NCBI RefSeq assembly: GCF_900095825.1
Contig: NZ_LT608315.1
Coordinates: 1,107,873-1,171,872, forward strand
Length of the DNA stretch: 64,000 bases
Direction: 5' to 3'
From: Acidaminococcus massiliensis
GTDB lineage: Bacteria > Bacillota > Negativicutes > Acidaminococcales > Acidaminococcaceae
The notes under the pieces are model-generated. The model did not search any database and had not been told where the DNA came from. It saw only the letters and a program-made list of their open reading frames with translations. The stretch's first letter is position 1. Each line of letters begins with the position of its first letter. The position numbers and the translations under genes were made by a program. Below are positions 33,753-43,329 of the stretch, piece after piece.

Positions 33753-34391
33753 ATGAAAAAATTCTGGCAAACGCTGTCTGCCGTCGCTTTCAGTGCAGCA
33801 CTGACGCTGCCTGTCTTCCAGCAGGCGGAAGCAGGGACTTTTACGTTTACGCCGTCCAAGCCGGCAGAAACCACCGCCCAACAGCAAACTCCTGCTGCAA
33901 CGCCTCAGGTGAAATCCCTGAAATTGGCTGTGGTGCCCTTGATGATCGGGGAAAAGGTAGAAGACAATGAAGGGATGAAACCCATCGTTTTCAGCAATGA
34001 AATCGCCAAGGCTTTCCAATATCCCGAATATGATATGGTGGATTCCGATGTGGTCCGGAAAGTGGCTCTCCAGGAACAGGACAACCTGTTTACCCAGGCC
34101 GGGCTGGAAGCAGTAGCCAAAGCCAGCGGCGCTGACGTGGTCATCGTCATGGCTGTGGACAAGTTCGACGTAACGGAAGACAACTTCCGCAGGGAACCCA
34201 TGACCATCCTGGATTACCAGGGGCGGTTCGCTACGGTGAACATGCTGAACCACAAATTCAAAAAAGACAACTGGCATTACGGAAGGGAAATGGAATCTGG
34301 AGCCATCAATCCCCGGTCCGACTGGCCTCATCACGAATTCGGCCTGTTCTGCCGGAGAGAGCTGAAAAAAGTGATTAAGAACAATAAATAA
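33753..34391 (+). CDS. Secreted protein, possible CsgG/TolB-N-like fold
   Basis: 212 residues: signal peptide (1-27, ending AEA), a Pro/Thr/Gln linker, then an alternating alpha-beta domain (LKLAVVPLMIGE, AFQYPEYDMVDSDVV, ASGADVVIVMAVDKF). That pattern is typical of the anticodon-binding-like fold in CsgG, LpoB and TolB-N, periplasmic proteins of outer-membrane machines, but similarity is only of pattern. The C-terminal 60 residues (WHYGREMESGAINPRSDWPHHEFG) are not recognised. AGGAGG lies 11 nt before the ATG. Confidence 0.65.
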   Translation: MKKFWQTLSAVAFSAALTLPVFQQAEAGTFTFTPSKPAETTAQQQTPAATPQVKSLKLAVVPLMIGEKVEDNEGMKPIVFSNEIAKAFQYPEYDMVDSDVVRKVALQEQDNLFTQAGLEAVAKASGADVVIVMAVDKFDVTEDNFRREPMTILDYQGRFATVNMLNHKFKKDNWHYGREMESGAINPRSDWPHHEFGLFCRRELKKVIKNNK

Positions 34392-34392
34392 A

Positions 34393-34600
34393 GGGGGTGT
34401 GAAAGAATCCACACCCCGGGGCCGCGGGTCGCGGGTCACGGGTCGCGAGCCAGGAGGTTCAAGCCGTATGTCCTTTTTCTATAGGAAGGGTACGACAAAA
34501 TCGTCTGGAACTTGCAAAACTGGATCTTCGGTCTGTACCAACAAGCCCGCGACTCATGACTCGCGACCAAAGGGGCTGTTGCATAAGCAACAGCCCCTAT
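34393..34600. repeat. Heptad-repeat intergenic element, copy C
   Basis: Hairpin GGGGGTGTG/CACACCCC, then four heptads (GCGGGTC at 34424 and 34431, ACGGGTC 34438, GCGAGCC 34445), a ~95-bp core, CCAACAAGCCCGCGA, heptads GCGACTC 34549, ATGACTC 34556, GCGACCA 34563, and hairpin GGGGCTGTTGC-ataa-GCAACAGCCCC (34572-34597). The most complete example of the layout: hairpin, arm, core, inverted arm, hairpin. Confidence 0.8.
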
Positions 34601-34626
34601 TTCTTGCAAGGAAGGGAACCACACCA

Positions 34627-35550
34627 ATGGATTGGGCAGAAATCAAGGCGGCAGGCTTGGCCTGCTACAATATCAAGCATCTGAAGGAACGGAAACGCTA
34701 CTGGGTCTATCTGATCCGCTGCCGGACCCACCGGGGACAGATGGATGCACTGCAGAAATTCTTCCATGGGGATCCCCTGCGCCGGGAAGTGCTCCAGGGG
34801 ATGCCCTGTCTCCTGGAACAGGCGACCCGGGCTTTCTTTTTCAAGGGAGCAGATTGGGCAGAACGGGAAAAACTGATCACCTATCACATTTTTGCCCTGC
34901 AACAGCTGATGGAACCGGAATTCCTCCGGCAGATTTATGTCCGCCACGGCCGGGTGAATTTGTGGACCGATGCATTCCAGGAAAAGCCTCTGACCCTGGA
35001 TCTCCTTTTCCATCCCGGACAGCGGAAGGAAGGCTGTCTCTCCCTGGTCCTCCACTGGGGAGAACTGGATTTTTATCAGATCATGTTCTGGCTGGGACCG
35101 GATCCGGAAAGCGGAAAACCCTGCTTCTGGGTGGGGGCTCTCCAGGGGACCAGCCTAGGGAACGATGCGGTGAAGGCTATGACCAAGAAATTCTTTGGCT
35201 ACCGAACCAAGAACCTGATCTTCTACGGGCTGCGGACCCTAGCGGATCTGATGGGCTGCCAGGCCATCTTTGCGGTGACCAATGCAGGCTATTATGCCAT
35301 GAACCATGTGCGGATGGACCGGAAGCTGAAGACCGATTTCGGGGATTTCTGGGGAGAATGCGGGGGAGAACCCTGCGCTGATCCCCGGTTCTACCGGATC
35401 CCACTGGAAGAAAAACGGCGGGATCTGTCAGAACTGAAGCCTTCCAAACGGGCCAATCACCGGCGCCGGTATGAACTGATGGATCGGATGCGGGCCGAAA
35501 TGGCAGAGAAACTGGCCCCCTGGAAAAAAGCAAAGAGTGGAGAGGCCTAG
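34627..35550 (+). CDS. DUF535 (VirK/YbjX family) protein
   Basis: 307 residues. Matches the VirK/YbjX/DUF535 family: GCLSLVLHWGELDFYQIMF, VGALQGTSLGNDAVKAMTKKFFGYRTKNLIFYGLRTLA, and GDFWGECGG near the end. In enterobacteria such proteins affect virulence, LPS-related phenotypes and resistance to antimicrobial peptides, with unknown mechanism. No signal peptide, so cytosolic. ATG 34627 is used with AAGGAAGG upstream; longer readings run back through the repeat element. Confidence 0.85.
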   Translation: MDWAEIKAAGLACYNIKHLKERKRYWVYLIRCRTHRGQMDALQKFFHGDPLRREVLQGMPCLLEQATRAFFFKGADWAEREKLITYHIFALQQLMEPEFLRQIYVRHGRVNLWTDAFQEKPLTLDLLFHPGQRKEGCLSLVLHWGELDFYQIMFWLGPDPESGKPCFWVGALQGTSLGNDAVKAMTKKFFGYRTKNLIFYGLRTLADLMGCQAIFAVTNAGYYAMNHVRMDRKLKTDFGDFWGECGGEPCADPRFYRIPLEEKRRDLSELKPSKRANHRRRYELMDRMRAEMAEKLAPWKKAKSGEA

Positions 35551-35561
35551 AAGGAACGGCC

Positions 35562-35590
35562 TTTCACCGTACCCTGATTTATGATACAAT
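35562..35590 (+). promoter_or_regulatory. Promoter before the 35.6-kb gene
   Basis: TTTCAC (35562-35567), 17-nt spacer, TACAAT (35585-35590). Confidence 0.55.
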
Positions 35591-35633
35591 AAAACCAATA
35601 GTTCCTGAAAATACCCTGACGGAGGTGTCTGGA

Positions 35634-36974
35634 TTGAAGAAAAAATTCATCAGCTTGTTATTGACGGCTCTGCTCTGCCTCACCAGCCTGGTCCCTGCTT
35701 TCGCAGAAGAGCTGGCTTCTACCAATACGGTGGCAGGGAAGGTGGAAATCGCGGAGAATTTCCTGTATGGCGCGGTGCAGACCGGCTCCCTGGTCTCCCG
35801 GGTGGATAAGATGGAAACGGATATGTATGGCCAGAAAAGCACTGGTTCCGTCATGAGCCGAGTGGACAAACTGTACAACCGGCTGGAAGGAGCCCCTGTC
35901 AATGGGCAGCTGTCCATGGCCACCATGATGAACGTCATCGAGTGGCAGTTCTCGGACCGGATGTCCATCGATGCGGCCAAGAGCCGGCTGGGCCATCTGG
36001 AAACCCAGATCTTCGGTACGGAATATGCCAAGGATTCCTTCAACAGCCGCCTGAACCGTCTCACCAAGGCGGCCTTCCCCAACGGCAGCCTGACTTCCAG
36101 CACGGTGGTGCTGCCCAAGGATTCCCTGATCAAAGTAAAATTCATGGAAGACATCAACAGCAAGACCAATCAGCAGGGGGATACCATCGACTTCATCGTG
36201 GATGACAATGTGTATGTGGGGGATGCCCTGGTACTGCCCAAAGGAGCCAAAGGCTACGGACAGATCAAAAAGATCGTGCAGCCTCGGATTTTCGGACGGG
36301 ATGCCCGGATCGACCTGGATTTTTCCCATGTGGTGGCGGTGAACGGGGGCGCGGTCCCTGTGATGGTGGGTGACCTGGCCAAACAGCAGGCCAAGACAGC
36401 TGCCGGTGCCGCCGGTGCTTCCATCGGGGGCATGATCCTCTTCGGGCCTGTAGGCGTTGTGGGCGGTGCCTTTGTGAAGGGTTCTTCTGTGACCATTCCT
36501 GCTGGGACCAACACTTATGTGCAGGTAGCGGAAGATACCAGCGTGGACGGCGTGATCCTGGCCGGCAGTTCTGCTGTGGGACAGCAGCTGGATGGGAGCA
36601 ATGCCCAGGAAGGGCCTTCTGCTGCCCAGCCCGCTTCTGCGGTGACCAAGAAACCGGCTGGAGAACCGGCCGCTGTTGAAACGGCTCCTGCCCAGGAAAC
36701 CCAGAAGGAAACTGCCGGGACGGTCCAACCCAAGAAATCTACGGGAGTGGCTCTGGATGAAACGGAACTGGAGCAGCCTGCGGATGACAAGAACGCTGTC
36801 CAAGAACCTGCTGCGAAAGACAGCGGGGAAGATAAAGCGGATGCAGAGACCGAAGCGGCTCTGGCCGAAGACCAGAAACGGGACGAAGAAGCCAAGAAAC
36901 TGGTACGCAGGAACAACAGCCAGCCTGTGCTGGATGAAGATGACGGAAGTGCCTACAATTCCTCCACCCTTTGA
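35634..36974 (+). CDS. Secreted protein of unknown function with acidic tail
   Basis: 446 residues: signal peptide (ending AFA near 24), two to three short repeats of the form G-S-(L/V)-(V/M)-S-R-V-D-K (about 50-90), a beta-rich middle (VVLPKDSLIKVKFMEDINSK, VDDNVYVGDALVLPKGAKG), a Gly/Ala-rich hydrophobic stretch (about 255-285) that may cross or enter a membrane, and a disordered Ala/Glu/Pro/Lys tail. The TTG at 35634 sits 7 nt behind GGAGGT; GTG 35625 would lie inside that site. I do not recognise the family; envelope location is inferred. Confidence 0.7.
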   Translation: MKKKFISLLLTALLCLTSLVPAFAEELASTNTVAGKVEIAENFLYGAVQTGSLVSRVDKMETDMYGQKSTGSVMSRVDKLYNRLEGAPVNGQLSMATMMNVIEWQFSDRMSIDAAKSRLGHLETQIFGTEYAKDSFNSRLNRLTKAAFPNGSLTSSTVVLPKDSLIKVKFMEDINSKTNQQGDTIDFIVDDNVYVGDALVLPKGAKGYGQIKKIVQPRIFGRDARIDLDFSHVVAVNGGAVPVMVGDLAKQQAKTAAGAAGASIGGMILFGPVGVVGGAFVKGSSVTIPAGTNTYVQVAEDTSVDGVILAGSSAVGQQLDGSNAQEGPSAAQPASAVTKKPAGEPAAVETAPAQETQKETAGTVQPKKSTGVALDETELEQPADDKNAVQEPAAKDSGEDKADAETEAALAEDQKRDEEAKKLVRRNNSQPVLDEDDGSAYNSSTL

Positions 36975-36990
36975 GACGGTGGGGAAACCG

Positions 36991-37034
36991 GGCCTCTCTC
37001 TTTCACACAAAGTTGCGGAAGAGAGGGGCCTTTT
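36991..37034 (+). terminator. Terminator before lptD
   Basis: GGCCTCTCTC pairs with GAGAGGGGCC (one T-G pair), inner CTTT/AAAG, followed by TTTT. Confidence 0.75.
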
Positions 37035-37038
37035 GTGT

Positions 37039-37044
37039 TATAAT
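37039..37044 (+). promoter_or_regulatory. -10 box of the lptD-heptose operon
   Basis: TATAAT right after the terminator, about 90 nt before the lptD start. No -35 match at the proper distance. Confidence 0.5.
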
Positions 37045-37135
37045 ATTGAAGAGTGTAACTGTTTTTCAGGCAGGGAGCTGCCTGCATGCAGATGATTTGA
37101 TGATGCAGAAATTATCCATTGGAGGACAAGATCCT

Positions 37136-38749
37136 ATGAACAAGAAGGCATTGGCCTTGGGAATTACATTGGCCCTGTCGCTGCCTGGGATGGCCAGTGC
37201 AGCGGTGACCTATGATGGGGGAAAACTGAGCAGCAAGGATGGCCCCGCCTTTCAGCCGGCCGTCCAGAGCCTGGATGAAGTGGAATCGCTGGCCCGGACC
37301 AAGGAAGGAGTCCATCGGCTCCAGGACCAGCCGGATGCCAAGACAGAAACCATCACCCGGGCTGGCCGGGAGACGGCAAAAGAGCAGAAATTGCGCCAGA
37401 AAAAGGGGGAAACGGTCCCCAGCGAATCCACCCTGCCCATCACCATTTATGGGGATCAGGTACAGTACAATTCGGAGACAGGGGATTTTGAAGCCAAGGG
37501 GAATGTGCGCCTATACCAGGGCAACCAGAAGCTCTACACCGCCCAGGCCCAGGGCAATTCCAAGACTGGGGATGTGTATCTGTTGACCGGCGGCCGGATC
37601 GTGGATGAAACCAGTTCCGGGACCAGTGTGACCGATGGCCAGTGGGGCCACTATAATTTCCTGGACAAGACCGGCACGGTGAAGAACATTTCCGGCCACA
37701 ACGGCAAGGACTTGTACAAGGCAGATATCGGGGAAATCTACCCGGACCGGGTGGAACTGACCAGCGGGGGCAGCACCACCCGATGCCCGGCGGTGAAGCA
37801 TCCTCCCTGTGTGGAAGTGAAGGCGGACAAAGTGGTGATCTATCCCAAGGACAAGATCATCGCCTACAATGTGAAAGTATATGTAAAGGGCAAACACATC
37901 TATTCCCGGGACCGGTGGATCAACCGGATGGACGACAACGGCAGCAAGCAGAGTCTGCTGCCCCATATTGGCTATGATACGGACCATGGGGTGAAGATCC
38001 GCTACAATCTGGATTTTCCCCTGAGCGACAAGAACAATCTGGATGCAGAGCTGAAGTACTATTCCAAGATCGGCTGGCGGCCTCTCTTTACTGACCGGCA
38101 GGACGAAAAGAACTTCTATGTGCAGATCCAGGACGGTCATACGGAAGACTCGGACAACAACTGGATCCGGAAAGAACGGGATGTGAAGTTCGTCTACAAA
38201 GCCCACAAGTTTGATGACCGGGTGCCGGTGAACTATTCTGCCTATATCAGCCACGGTCTATGGAAAGACAACTGGAAGCGGAGCTGGCACACGGAATACG
38301 GAGTATTCCTGAACCATGATCCCATCCGGCTGACCCATGAAAAGATGCCTCTGTACCTGAACCTGGGGGTGGGGCACAAGTGGGTGAAGGAAAGCATCAC
38401 TGACGATACGAAAAAGACCATGCTGTATTCCGCCACCCTGCGGAAGGACTTCGATGGGGGCTGGAACACCTGGCTGGGTTATTACTATGAGAAGGAACAC
38501 AGTTCCGTCTTCTCTTATGCGGATCCGGACATGGCCAAGGAAATCCAGTGGGGACTGGGCAAGCGGCTGGGACCCAATGACTGGGTGAACGTAGTCATGC
38601 GGTACGACCAGGGCAAGAGCAGTGTGTACGAATACATCTACCGGTGGTATCATGATTTCTGCTGCTTCCGCTTGGGCCTGGAATATCGGGACAAGAAGTA
38701 CAAAAATGATCATGAATGGAGTGTGACATATGACCTCTATCGGTGGTAA
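37136..38749 (+). CDS. lptD: LPS-assembly outer membrane protein LptD
   Basis: 537 residues: signal peptide (1-22, ending ASA), an N-terminal OstA jellyroll (about 95-290: [31 protein letters not shown]), then a beta barrel ending in an aromatic residue (YDLYRW). LptD inserts LPS into the outer leaflet. It is short against E. coli LptD (784). Cysteines occur as a pair in [10 protein letters not shown] and as adjacent Cys in FCCFRLG near the C-terminus, reminiscent of the disulfide-linked pairs in E. coli. ATG 37136 follows GGAGG; no LptE gene is seen. Confidence 0.88.
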   Translation: MNKKALALGITLALSLPGMASAAVTYDGGKLSSKDGPAFQPAVQSLDEVESLARTKEGVHRLQDQPDAKTETITRAGRETAKEQKLRQKKGETVPSESTLPITIYGDQVQYNSETGDFEAKGNVRLYQGNQKLYTAQAQGNSKTGDVYLLTGGRIVDETSSGTSVTDGQWGHYNFLDKTGTVKNISGHNGKDLYKADIGEIYPDRVELTSGGSTTRCPAVKHPPCVEVKADKVVIYPKDKIIAYNVKVYVKGKHIYSRDRWINRMDDNGSKQSLLPHIGYDTDHGVKIRYNLDFPLSDKNNLDAELKYYSKIGWRPLFTDRQDEKNFYVQIQDGHTEDSDNNWIRKERDVKFVYKAHKFDDRVPVNYSAYISHGLWKDNWKRSWHTEYGVFLNHDPIRLTHEKMPLYLNLGVGHKWVKESITDDTKKTMLYSATLRKDFDGGWNTWLGYYYEKEHSSVFSYADPDMAKEIQWGLGKRLGPNDWVNVVMRYDQGKSSVYEYIYRWYHDFCCFRLGLEYRDKKYKNDHEWSVTYDLYRW

Positions 38750-39320
38750 GGCACAGGAAATCATCGGAGCCCGGCTGCTGGAACATGAAAAACTGGTCCA
38801 CCGGGTCATGGGCAGCAAACGGCTGCTGAAAGCCATTGAAGAAGCGGCCGGGATGATCTCCCTGACCCTGGCTTCCGGGGGCAAGGTGATGTTCTGCGGC
38901 AACGGGGGATCAGCGGCGGATGCCCAACATTGGGCGGCCGAAATCGTCGGCCGGTTCCAGAAGGAACGGCCGGGGATGGCAGCCCTTGCACTGACGACGG
39001 ATACGTCCATCCTGACGGCCATCGGCAACGACTACGGTTATGAACGGATCTTTGCCCGGCAGGTGGAAGGCCTGGGCCGGGAAGGGGATGTGCTGGTAGG
39101 GATTTCTACTTCCGGGAACAGCGGCAATGTGCTGGCGGCCATTGAAACGGCCCGGACAAAGGGCATCCGGGTCATCGGCTTCACAGCCAAGGGAGGCGGC
39201 AAGATGGCCGGTCTCTGCGACGTGCTGCTGGATGTGCCGTCGGAAAATACGGCACGGACCCAGGAAATCCATGAAATCATGGGACATATCATTTGTGAGC
39301 TGGTGGAAGAATATGCGTAA
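38730..39320 (+). CDS. gmhA: Sedoheptulose-7-phosphate isomerase GmhA
   Basis: First step of ADP-heptose synthesis. The 196-residue SIS-domain protein shows [17 protein letters not shown], the [13 protein letters not shown] helix, [12 protein letters not shown] and the C-terminal [13 protein letters not shown] with metal-binding Glu/His. The start codon lies inside the last codons of lptD (20-nt overlap), so the two are co-translated and the heptose genes belong to the lptD operon. Confidence 0.95.
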   Translation: MTSIGGKAQEIIGARLLEHEKLVHRVMGSKRLLKAIEEAAGMISLTLASGGKVMFCGNGGSAADAQHWAAEIVGRFQKERPGMAALALTTDTSILTAIGNDYGYERIFARQVEGLGREGDVLVGISTSGNSGNVLAAIETARTKGIRVIGFTAKGGGKMAGLCDVLLDVPSENTARTQEIHEIMGHIICELVEEYA

Positions 39321-40791
39321 TACCAAAAGTACCCAATTCCTGACGGAAGATATCCAGAAACTGCGGATCGCGGTGATCGGAGATGTGATGCTGGACCGGT
39401 ATATTTACGGGGAAGTGAAGCGGATCTCTCCGGAAGCTCCGGTGCCGGTGAATCGGGTGCGCCGGATGGAAAGCGTCCTGGGGGGGGCCGGGAACGTGGC
39501 CGCCAACCTGGCCGGACTGGGGGTACAGGTCTATGCGGCAGGGGTCACCGGCCCCGATGAGCACCGGGAAGCCCTGGAAGAAAAGATGGCGGCGGCGGGA
39601 ATCGATTTCAGCGGACTATTGCCCATGATGGGCCGCCGGACCATCACCAAAATGCGGATCATCGGGGCTCGGCAGCAGATGCTCCGGCTGGACTTCGAAG
39701 AACCGGGGGATCTGACCCCGGAAGAAGAGGGACGGCTGCTGGATTGGCTGGAAAAACGGCTCCAGGCCGGGCTGGATGGCATCGTCCTCAGTGACTATGC
39801 CAAAGGGGTCTGTTCGGACCATTTCTGCCAGACGGTGATCGCTTTGGCCCACAGTGCCCAGGTTCCGGTGCTGGTGGACCCTAAGGGAGCAGACTGGCGG
39901 AAGTATGCCGGCTGCGATTTTATCACCCCCAATGTGAAGGAAATGTGTGAAGCCGGAGGCAAAGTGGTCCCCAACGAAACGGAACCCCTGGTAGAACTGG
40001 CGTCCAAAGCCCGGGATGATTTCCACATCAAAAATGTGGTGGTGACCCGGTCGGAAAAAGGGGTTTCCCTGATCAACCGGAACGAAGTGATCACCGAAGC
40101 GGCTACGGCCCGGGATGTATTCGATGTTTCTGGGGCCGGGGATACGGTGGCGGCGGTGCTCTTGGCAGCTGTGGCCGGGGGGCTGTCCCTGGGAGATGCC
40201 CTGAACCTGTCCAACAAGGCGGCAGGGATCGTGGTTTCCAAAGTGGGGACCTATCCGGTCCATCGGGAGGAACTGCTCCGGGAAGTCCTGGCCTGTGAAG
40301 AACGGGAAGGACGGGATTACCGGCCCCTCAGCTGGGACGAAGTGACCAGTCTGGCTCGGACATGGCAGGCTGCTGGAGAAAAAATCGTCTTCACCAACGG
40401 CTGTTTCGATATCCTCCACACCGGCCATGTGACCTATCTGGAACAGGCTTCCCGGCTGGGACAGCATCTGATCGTGGGGGTCAACACCGATGCTTCTGTA
40501 AAACGGCTGAAGGGGGAAACCCGTCCCTTGAACCAGGAAAACGACAGGGCCCGGATCCTGGCCGCCCTGGCCTGTGTGGACGCGGTGGTACTCTTTGGTG
40601 AAGATACCCCCGCGGAATTGATCCGCCGGATCCGGCCGGATATCCTGGTGAAAGGCGGAGACTACAAACCGGAAGAAGTGGCCGGACGGGAATACGCCGG
40701 CCGGGTGGAAATCCTCCCCTTCAAGGAAGGCTATTCCACCACCGGGGTGATCCGGAAAATCGCAGAACTGGTCAAGGAGGGTAAATTATGA
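39313..40791 (+). CDS. hldE: Bifunctional heptose kinase/adenylyltransferase HldE
   Basis: Phosphorylates heptose-7-P at C1 and, after GmhB, adds AMP. The 492-residue product has an N-terminal PfkB/ribokinase domain (about 1-330: [39 protein letters not shown]) and a C-terminal nucleotidyltransferase (about 355-492: [30 protein letters not shown]). ATG 39313 overlaps gmhA by 8 nt. Confidence 0.97.
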   Translation: MRNTKSTQFLTEDIQKLRIAVIGDVMLDRYIYGEVKRISPEAPVPVNRVRRMESVLGGAGNVAANLAGLGVQVYAAGVTGPDEHREALEEKMAAAGIDFSGLLPMMGRRTITKMRIIGARQQMLRLDFEEPGDLTPEEEGRLLDWLEKRLQAGLDGIVLSDYAKGVCSDHFCQTVIALAHSAQVPVLVDPKGADWRKYAGCDFITPNVKEMCEAGGKVVPNETEPLVELASKARDDFHIKNVVVTRSEKGVSLINRNEVITEAATARDVFDVSGAGDTVAAVLLAAVAGGLSLGDALNLSNKAAGIVVSKVGTYPVHREELLREVLACEEREGRDYRPLSWDEVTSLARTWQAAGEKIVFTNGCFDILHTGHVTYLEQASRLGQHLIVGVNTDASVKRLKGETRPLNQENDRARILAALACVDAVVLFGEDTPAELIRRIRPDILVKGGDYKPEEVAGREYAGRVEILPFKEGYSTTGVIRKIAELVKEGKL

Positions 40792-41756
40792 TCATTGTAA
40801 CCGGGGGTGCCGGTTTTATTGGCAGCAATATCGTCAAAGGACTGAATGACTTGGGACGGGAAGACATCCTGGTGGTGGACAACCTGACCAATATGGTGAA
40901 GTTCAAGAACATCCAGGGGCTGAAGGTCATGGATTACCTGGACAAAGTGGATTTCATCCAACGGGTCCGGGCCGGGAAGTTCGATCACGAACCCATTGAA
41001 GTGATCTTCCATGAAGGAGCCTGCTCCGATACCATGGAATACAACGGCAAATACATGATGGAGAACAATTTCGAATATACCAAGACCCTCATGCATTTTG
41101 CCCTGGACCGGCGGATCCAATTCCTCTACGCCTCTTCTGCGTCCACCTATGGCAGCGGGAAAAACGGTTTCCGGGAAGAACCGGCCTGTGAAGAGGCCCT
41201 GAATGTGTATGCTTTCTCCAAGCTGTTCTTCGACAACTATGCCCGCCGGTATTTCGACAAAGCGGAAAGCCAGATTGCTGGGTTCCGGTATTTCAACGTA
41301 TTCGGGCCTCAGGAGAACCACAAAGGGAAGATGGCTTCTATGGTGCGCCAGATGTTCCTCCAGTGGCAGGCGGAACACAAGGTGAAACTGTTCGGGGAAT
41401 ATGACGGCTACGGGCCGGGAGAACAGACCCGGGATTTCATCTACGTCAAAGATGTGGTGAAGGTGCTGTTCGATTTCTGGCAGCATCCGGAACGGAAAGG
41501 GGTCTTCAACTTGGGGACCGGCCATGCCCATACCTTCAATGATATGGCCAAAGCCGTACTGGAATTCTTTGGCAGTGGGGAATTGGTCTATGTGCCCTTC
41601 CCAGAAGTGCTGAAAGGCAAATACCAGAGCTATACCCAGGCGGATACCACCAAGCTGCTGGCAGCCGGTTATACGGGCGGCTTCACGGATTTCAGCCAGG
41701 CGGTGAAGGAATACTGCCAGGTGCTCCAGGATTCGGACGGCTACTACAAGGCATGA
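40788..41756 (+). CDS. hldD: ADP-heptose 6-epimerase HldD
   Basis: Turns ADP-D-glycero- into ADP-L-glycero-D-manno-heptose. The 322-residue extended-SDR protein has the NAD motif VTGGAGFIGSN, catalytic Tyr and Lys in NVYAFSKLFFD, and FRYFNVFGPQENHKG specific to HldD. ATGA overlap with hldE, and the same 4-nt overlap with gmhB. Confidence 0.97.
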   Translation: MIIVTGGAGFIGSNIVKGLNDLGREDILVVDNLTNMVKFKNIQGLKVMDYLDKVDFIQRVRAGKFDHEPIEVIFHEGACSDTMEYNGKYMMENNFEYTKTLMHFALDRRIQFLYASSASTYGSGKNGFREEPACEEALNVYAFSKLFFDNYARRYFDKAESQIAGFRYFNVFGPQENHKGKMASMVRQMFLQWQAEHKVKLFGEYDGYGPGEQTRDFIYVKDVVKVLFDFWQHPERKGVFNLGTGHAHTFNDMAKAVLEFFGSGELVYVPFPEVLKGKYQSYTQADTTKLLAAGYTGGFTDFSQAVKEYCQVLQDSDGYYKA

Positions 41757-42280
41757 GACAGGCGAAAAAAGCAGTGTTCCTGGACCGGGACGGGGTCCTG
41801 GACATGGACAAAGGCTATATTTACCGTCCGGACCAGGTGGAATGGGTGGCTGGAGCCAGAGAGGCTGTGGCCCACCTGTGCCGCCTGGGCTACCAGGTGT
41901 ATGTGGTGACCAACCAGAGCGGCATCGCCCGGGGCTACTACACCCAAAATGACATGGAAAAGCTCCATGCCTATATGGCAGAAGAAATCAAAAAAGCCGG
42001 CGGCCAGATCGACGGCTTCTATTTCTGTCCCCACCATCCTACCAAAGGGGTGATCCCGGAATTGACCATTGCCTGCAGCTGCCGGAAACCCCGGCCGGGG
42101 ATGATCCTGAAAGCCTTGGAAGAACACGGACTGGACCGGGAAGGGTCCTTCCTGATCGGGGATAAGGAAAGCGATGTGGAGGCGGCCTTGGCCGCAGGGA
42201 TCCCAGGCTACCGGTTCACCGGCACGGACCTGCTGGCTTTTGTCCGGCAGATACTGGCTCGGCAGGAGGCGGTGAAGTGA
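41753..42280 (+). CDS. gmhB: Heptose-1,7-bisphosphate 7-phosphatase GmhB
   Basis: HAD phosphatase acting between the two HldE steps. The 175-residue product has FLDRDGVLDMD (motif I), VTNQSGIARG, the zinc loop FCPHHPTKG with CSCRKPRPGM, and LIGDKESDVEAA. It ends 4 nt inside the first heptosyltransferase. Confidence 0.96.
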   Translation: MRQAKKAVFLDRDGVLDMDKGYIYRPDQVEWVAGAREAVAHLCRLGYQVYVVTNQSGIARGYYTQNDMEKLHAYMAEEIKKAGGQIDGFYFCPHHPTKGVIPELTIACSCRKPRPGMILKALEEHGLDREGSFLIGDKESDVEAALAAGIPGYRFTGTDLLAFVRQILARQEAVK

Positions 42281-43329
42281 CCTACAAGAACATCCTGATC
42301 ATCAAAATGAGTTCCCTGGGGGATGTGATCCATGCCCTGCCCTTTGCGGCAGCTCTCCGGGAGACGTTTCCGGACAGCCGGATCAGCTGGCTGGTCCATC
42401 CCCAATTCAGCGCCTTTGTGCCGGAACCGCCCATCATCGATGAAGTGCTGTATTTCGATAAGGCGGCCTTTGGCAAGATGGGGCTGGAGGAAAAATGGAA
42501 GACACTCCGGGCAACCCGGTCTATGCTGCGGTCCCGGAATTTCGATCTGGTCATTGATCTCCAGGGCCTGTTCAAAAGTGCCGTGATGGCCTGGCTCACC
42601 GGCTGTCCCCATCGGATCGGCTACTGTGAGATGCGGGAAGGGAGCCGCCTGGTTTCCCGGCCCATCACCGGAAGCCATGCCCATGACCACGTGATCGAGC
42701 GCTATCTGGATGTGGCCCGGTATCTGGGAGCGAAGGTGGAAAAAATCACTTATCCCATGCCGGCACTCACGGAAGAGCGGAAGACCATCCGCCGGCGGCT
42801 CCAGGAGGCGGGGATGCCGGAGGGAGAAAAGCTGCCCTATGTGGTGTTGGTGCCCGGTGCCCGGTGGGAAACCAAACGGTGGCCGACCGGACATTATGCA
42901 GCTCTCGCTCGGAAGTTCCTGGCAGAGGGAATCTGGGTGGTACTGGCCGGCGGTCCTGGAGATGCGTCCTTGGGAGAAAAGATCCGGGAGCTGGTGGGGC
43001 CGGAACCCCATCTTTTGGATTGGATCGGACAGACCAGCCTCCGGGAATTGGGGGCGCTCATCAAAGAAGCACGGTTCTATGTCAGCGGGGATACAGGACC
43101 TCTCCATATCGCCACGGCACTCCAGAAGCCTCTGGTGACCATGTACGGTCCCACCCGGCCGGATCGGACCGGGCCCTACGGGAATCCCCAGGCCACCGTG
43201 CTGGTGAGCCCGGTCTCCTGTGCCGGCTGCCTGAAAAAACACTGTGACCACTGGAACTGCATGGGGGCCGTGACCCCAGAGCAGGTTTACAAGCTGTTCA
43301 AGGAGAAGGAGGCAAGAGACTGTGACTGA
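42277..43329 (+). CDS. waaC: Lipopolysaccharide heptosyltransferase I-type (GT9)
   Basis: 350-residue GT9 enzyme transferring heptose from ADP-heptose to the inner core. N-terminal NILIIKMSSLGDVIHALPFA, middle FDLVIDLQGLFKSA, and C-terminal LVPGARWETKRWP and SGDTGPLHIATAL motifs. The start motif (KxSSxGD) fits the WaaC side of the family better than WaaF. GTG 42277 is used with AGGAGG upstream. Acceptor specificity is inferred from order, not proven. Confidence 0.85.
   Translation: MTYKNILIIKMSSLGDVIHALPFAAALRETFPDSRISWLVHPQFSAFVPEPPIIDEVLYFDKAAFGKMGLEEKWKTLRATRSMLRSRNFDLVIDLQGLFKSAVMAWLTGCPHRIGYCEMREGSRLVSRPITGSHAHDHVIERYLDVARYLGAKVEKITYPMPALTEERKTIRRRLQEAGMPEGEKLPYVVLVPGARWETKRWPTGHYAALARKFLAEGIWVVLAGGPGDASLGEKIRELVGPEPHLLDWIGQTSLRELGALIKEARFYVSGDTGPLHIATALQKPLVTMYGPTRPDRTGPYGNPQATVLVSPVSCAGCLKKHCDHWNCMGAVTPEQVYKLFKEKEARDCD

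Noticed and set aside
35625-35633. GTG start for the 35.6-kb secreted protein
   Set aside because: The GTG lies within the GGAGGT ribosome site; TTG 35634 has proper spacing and begins the signal peptide directly.
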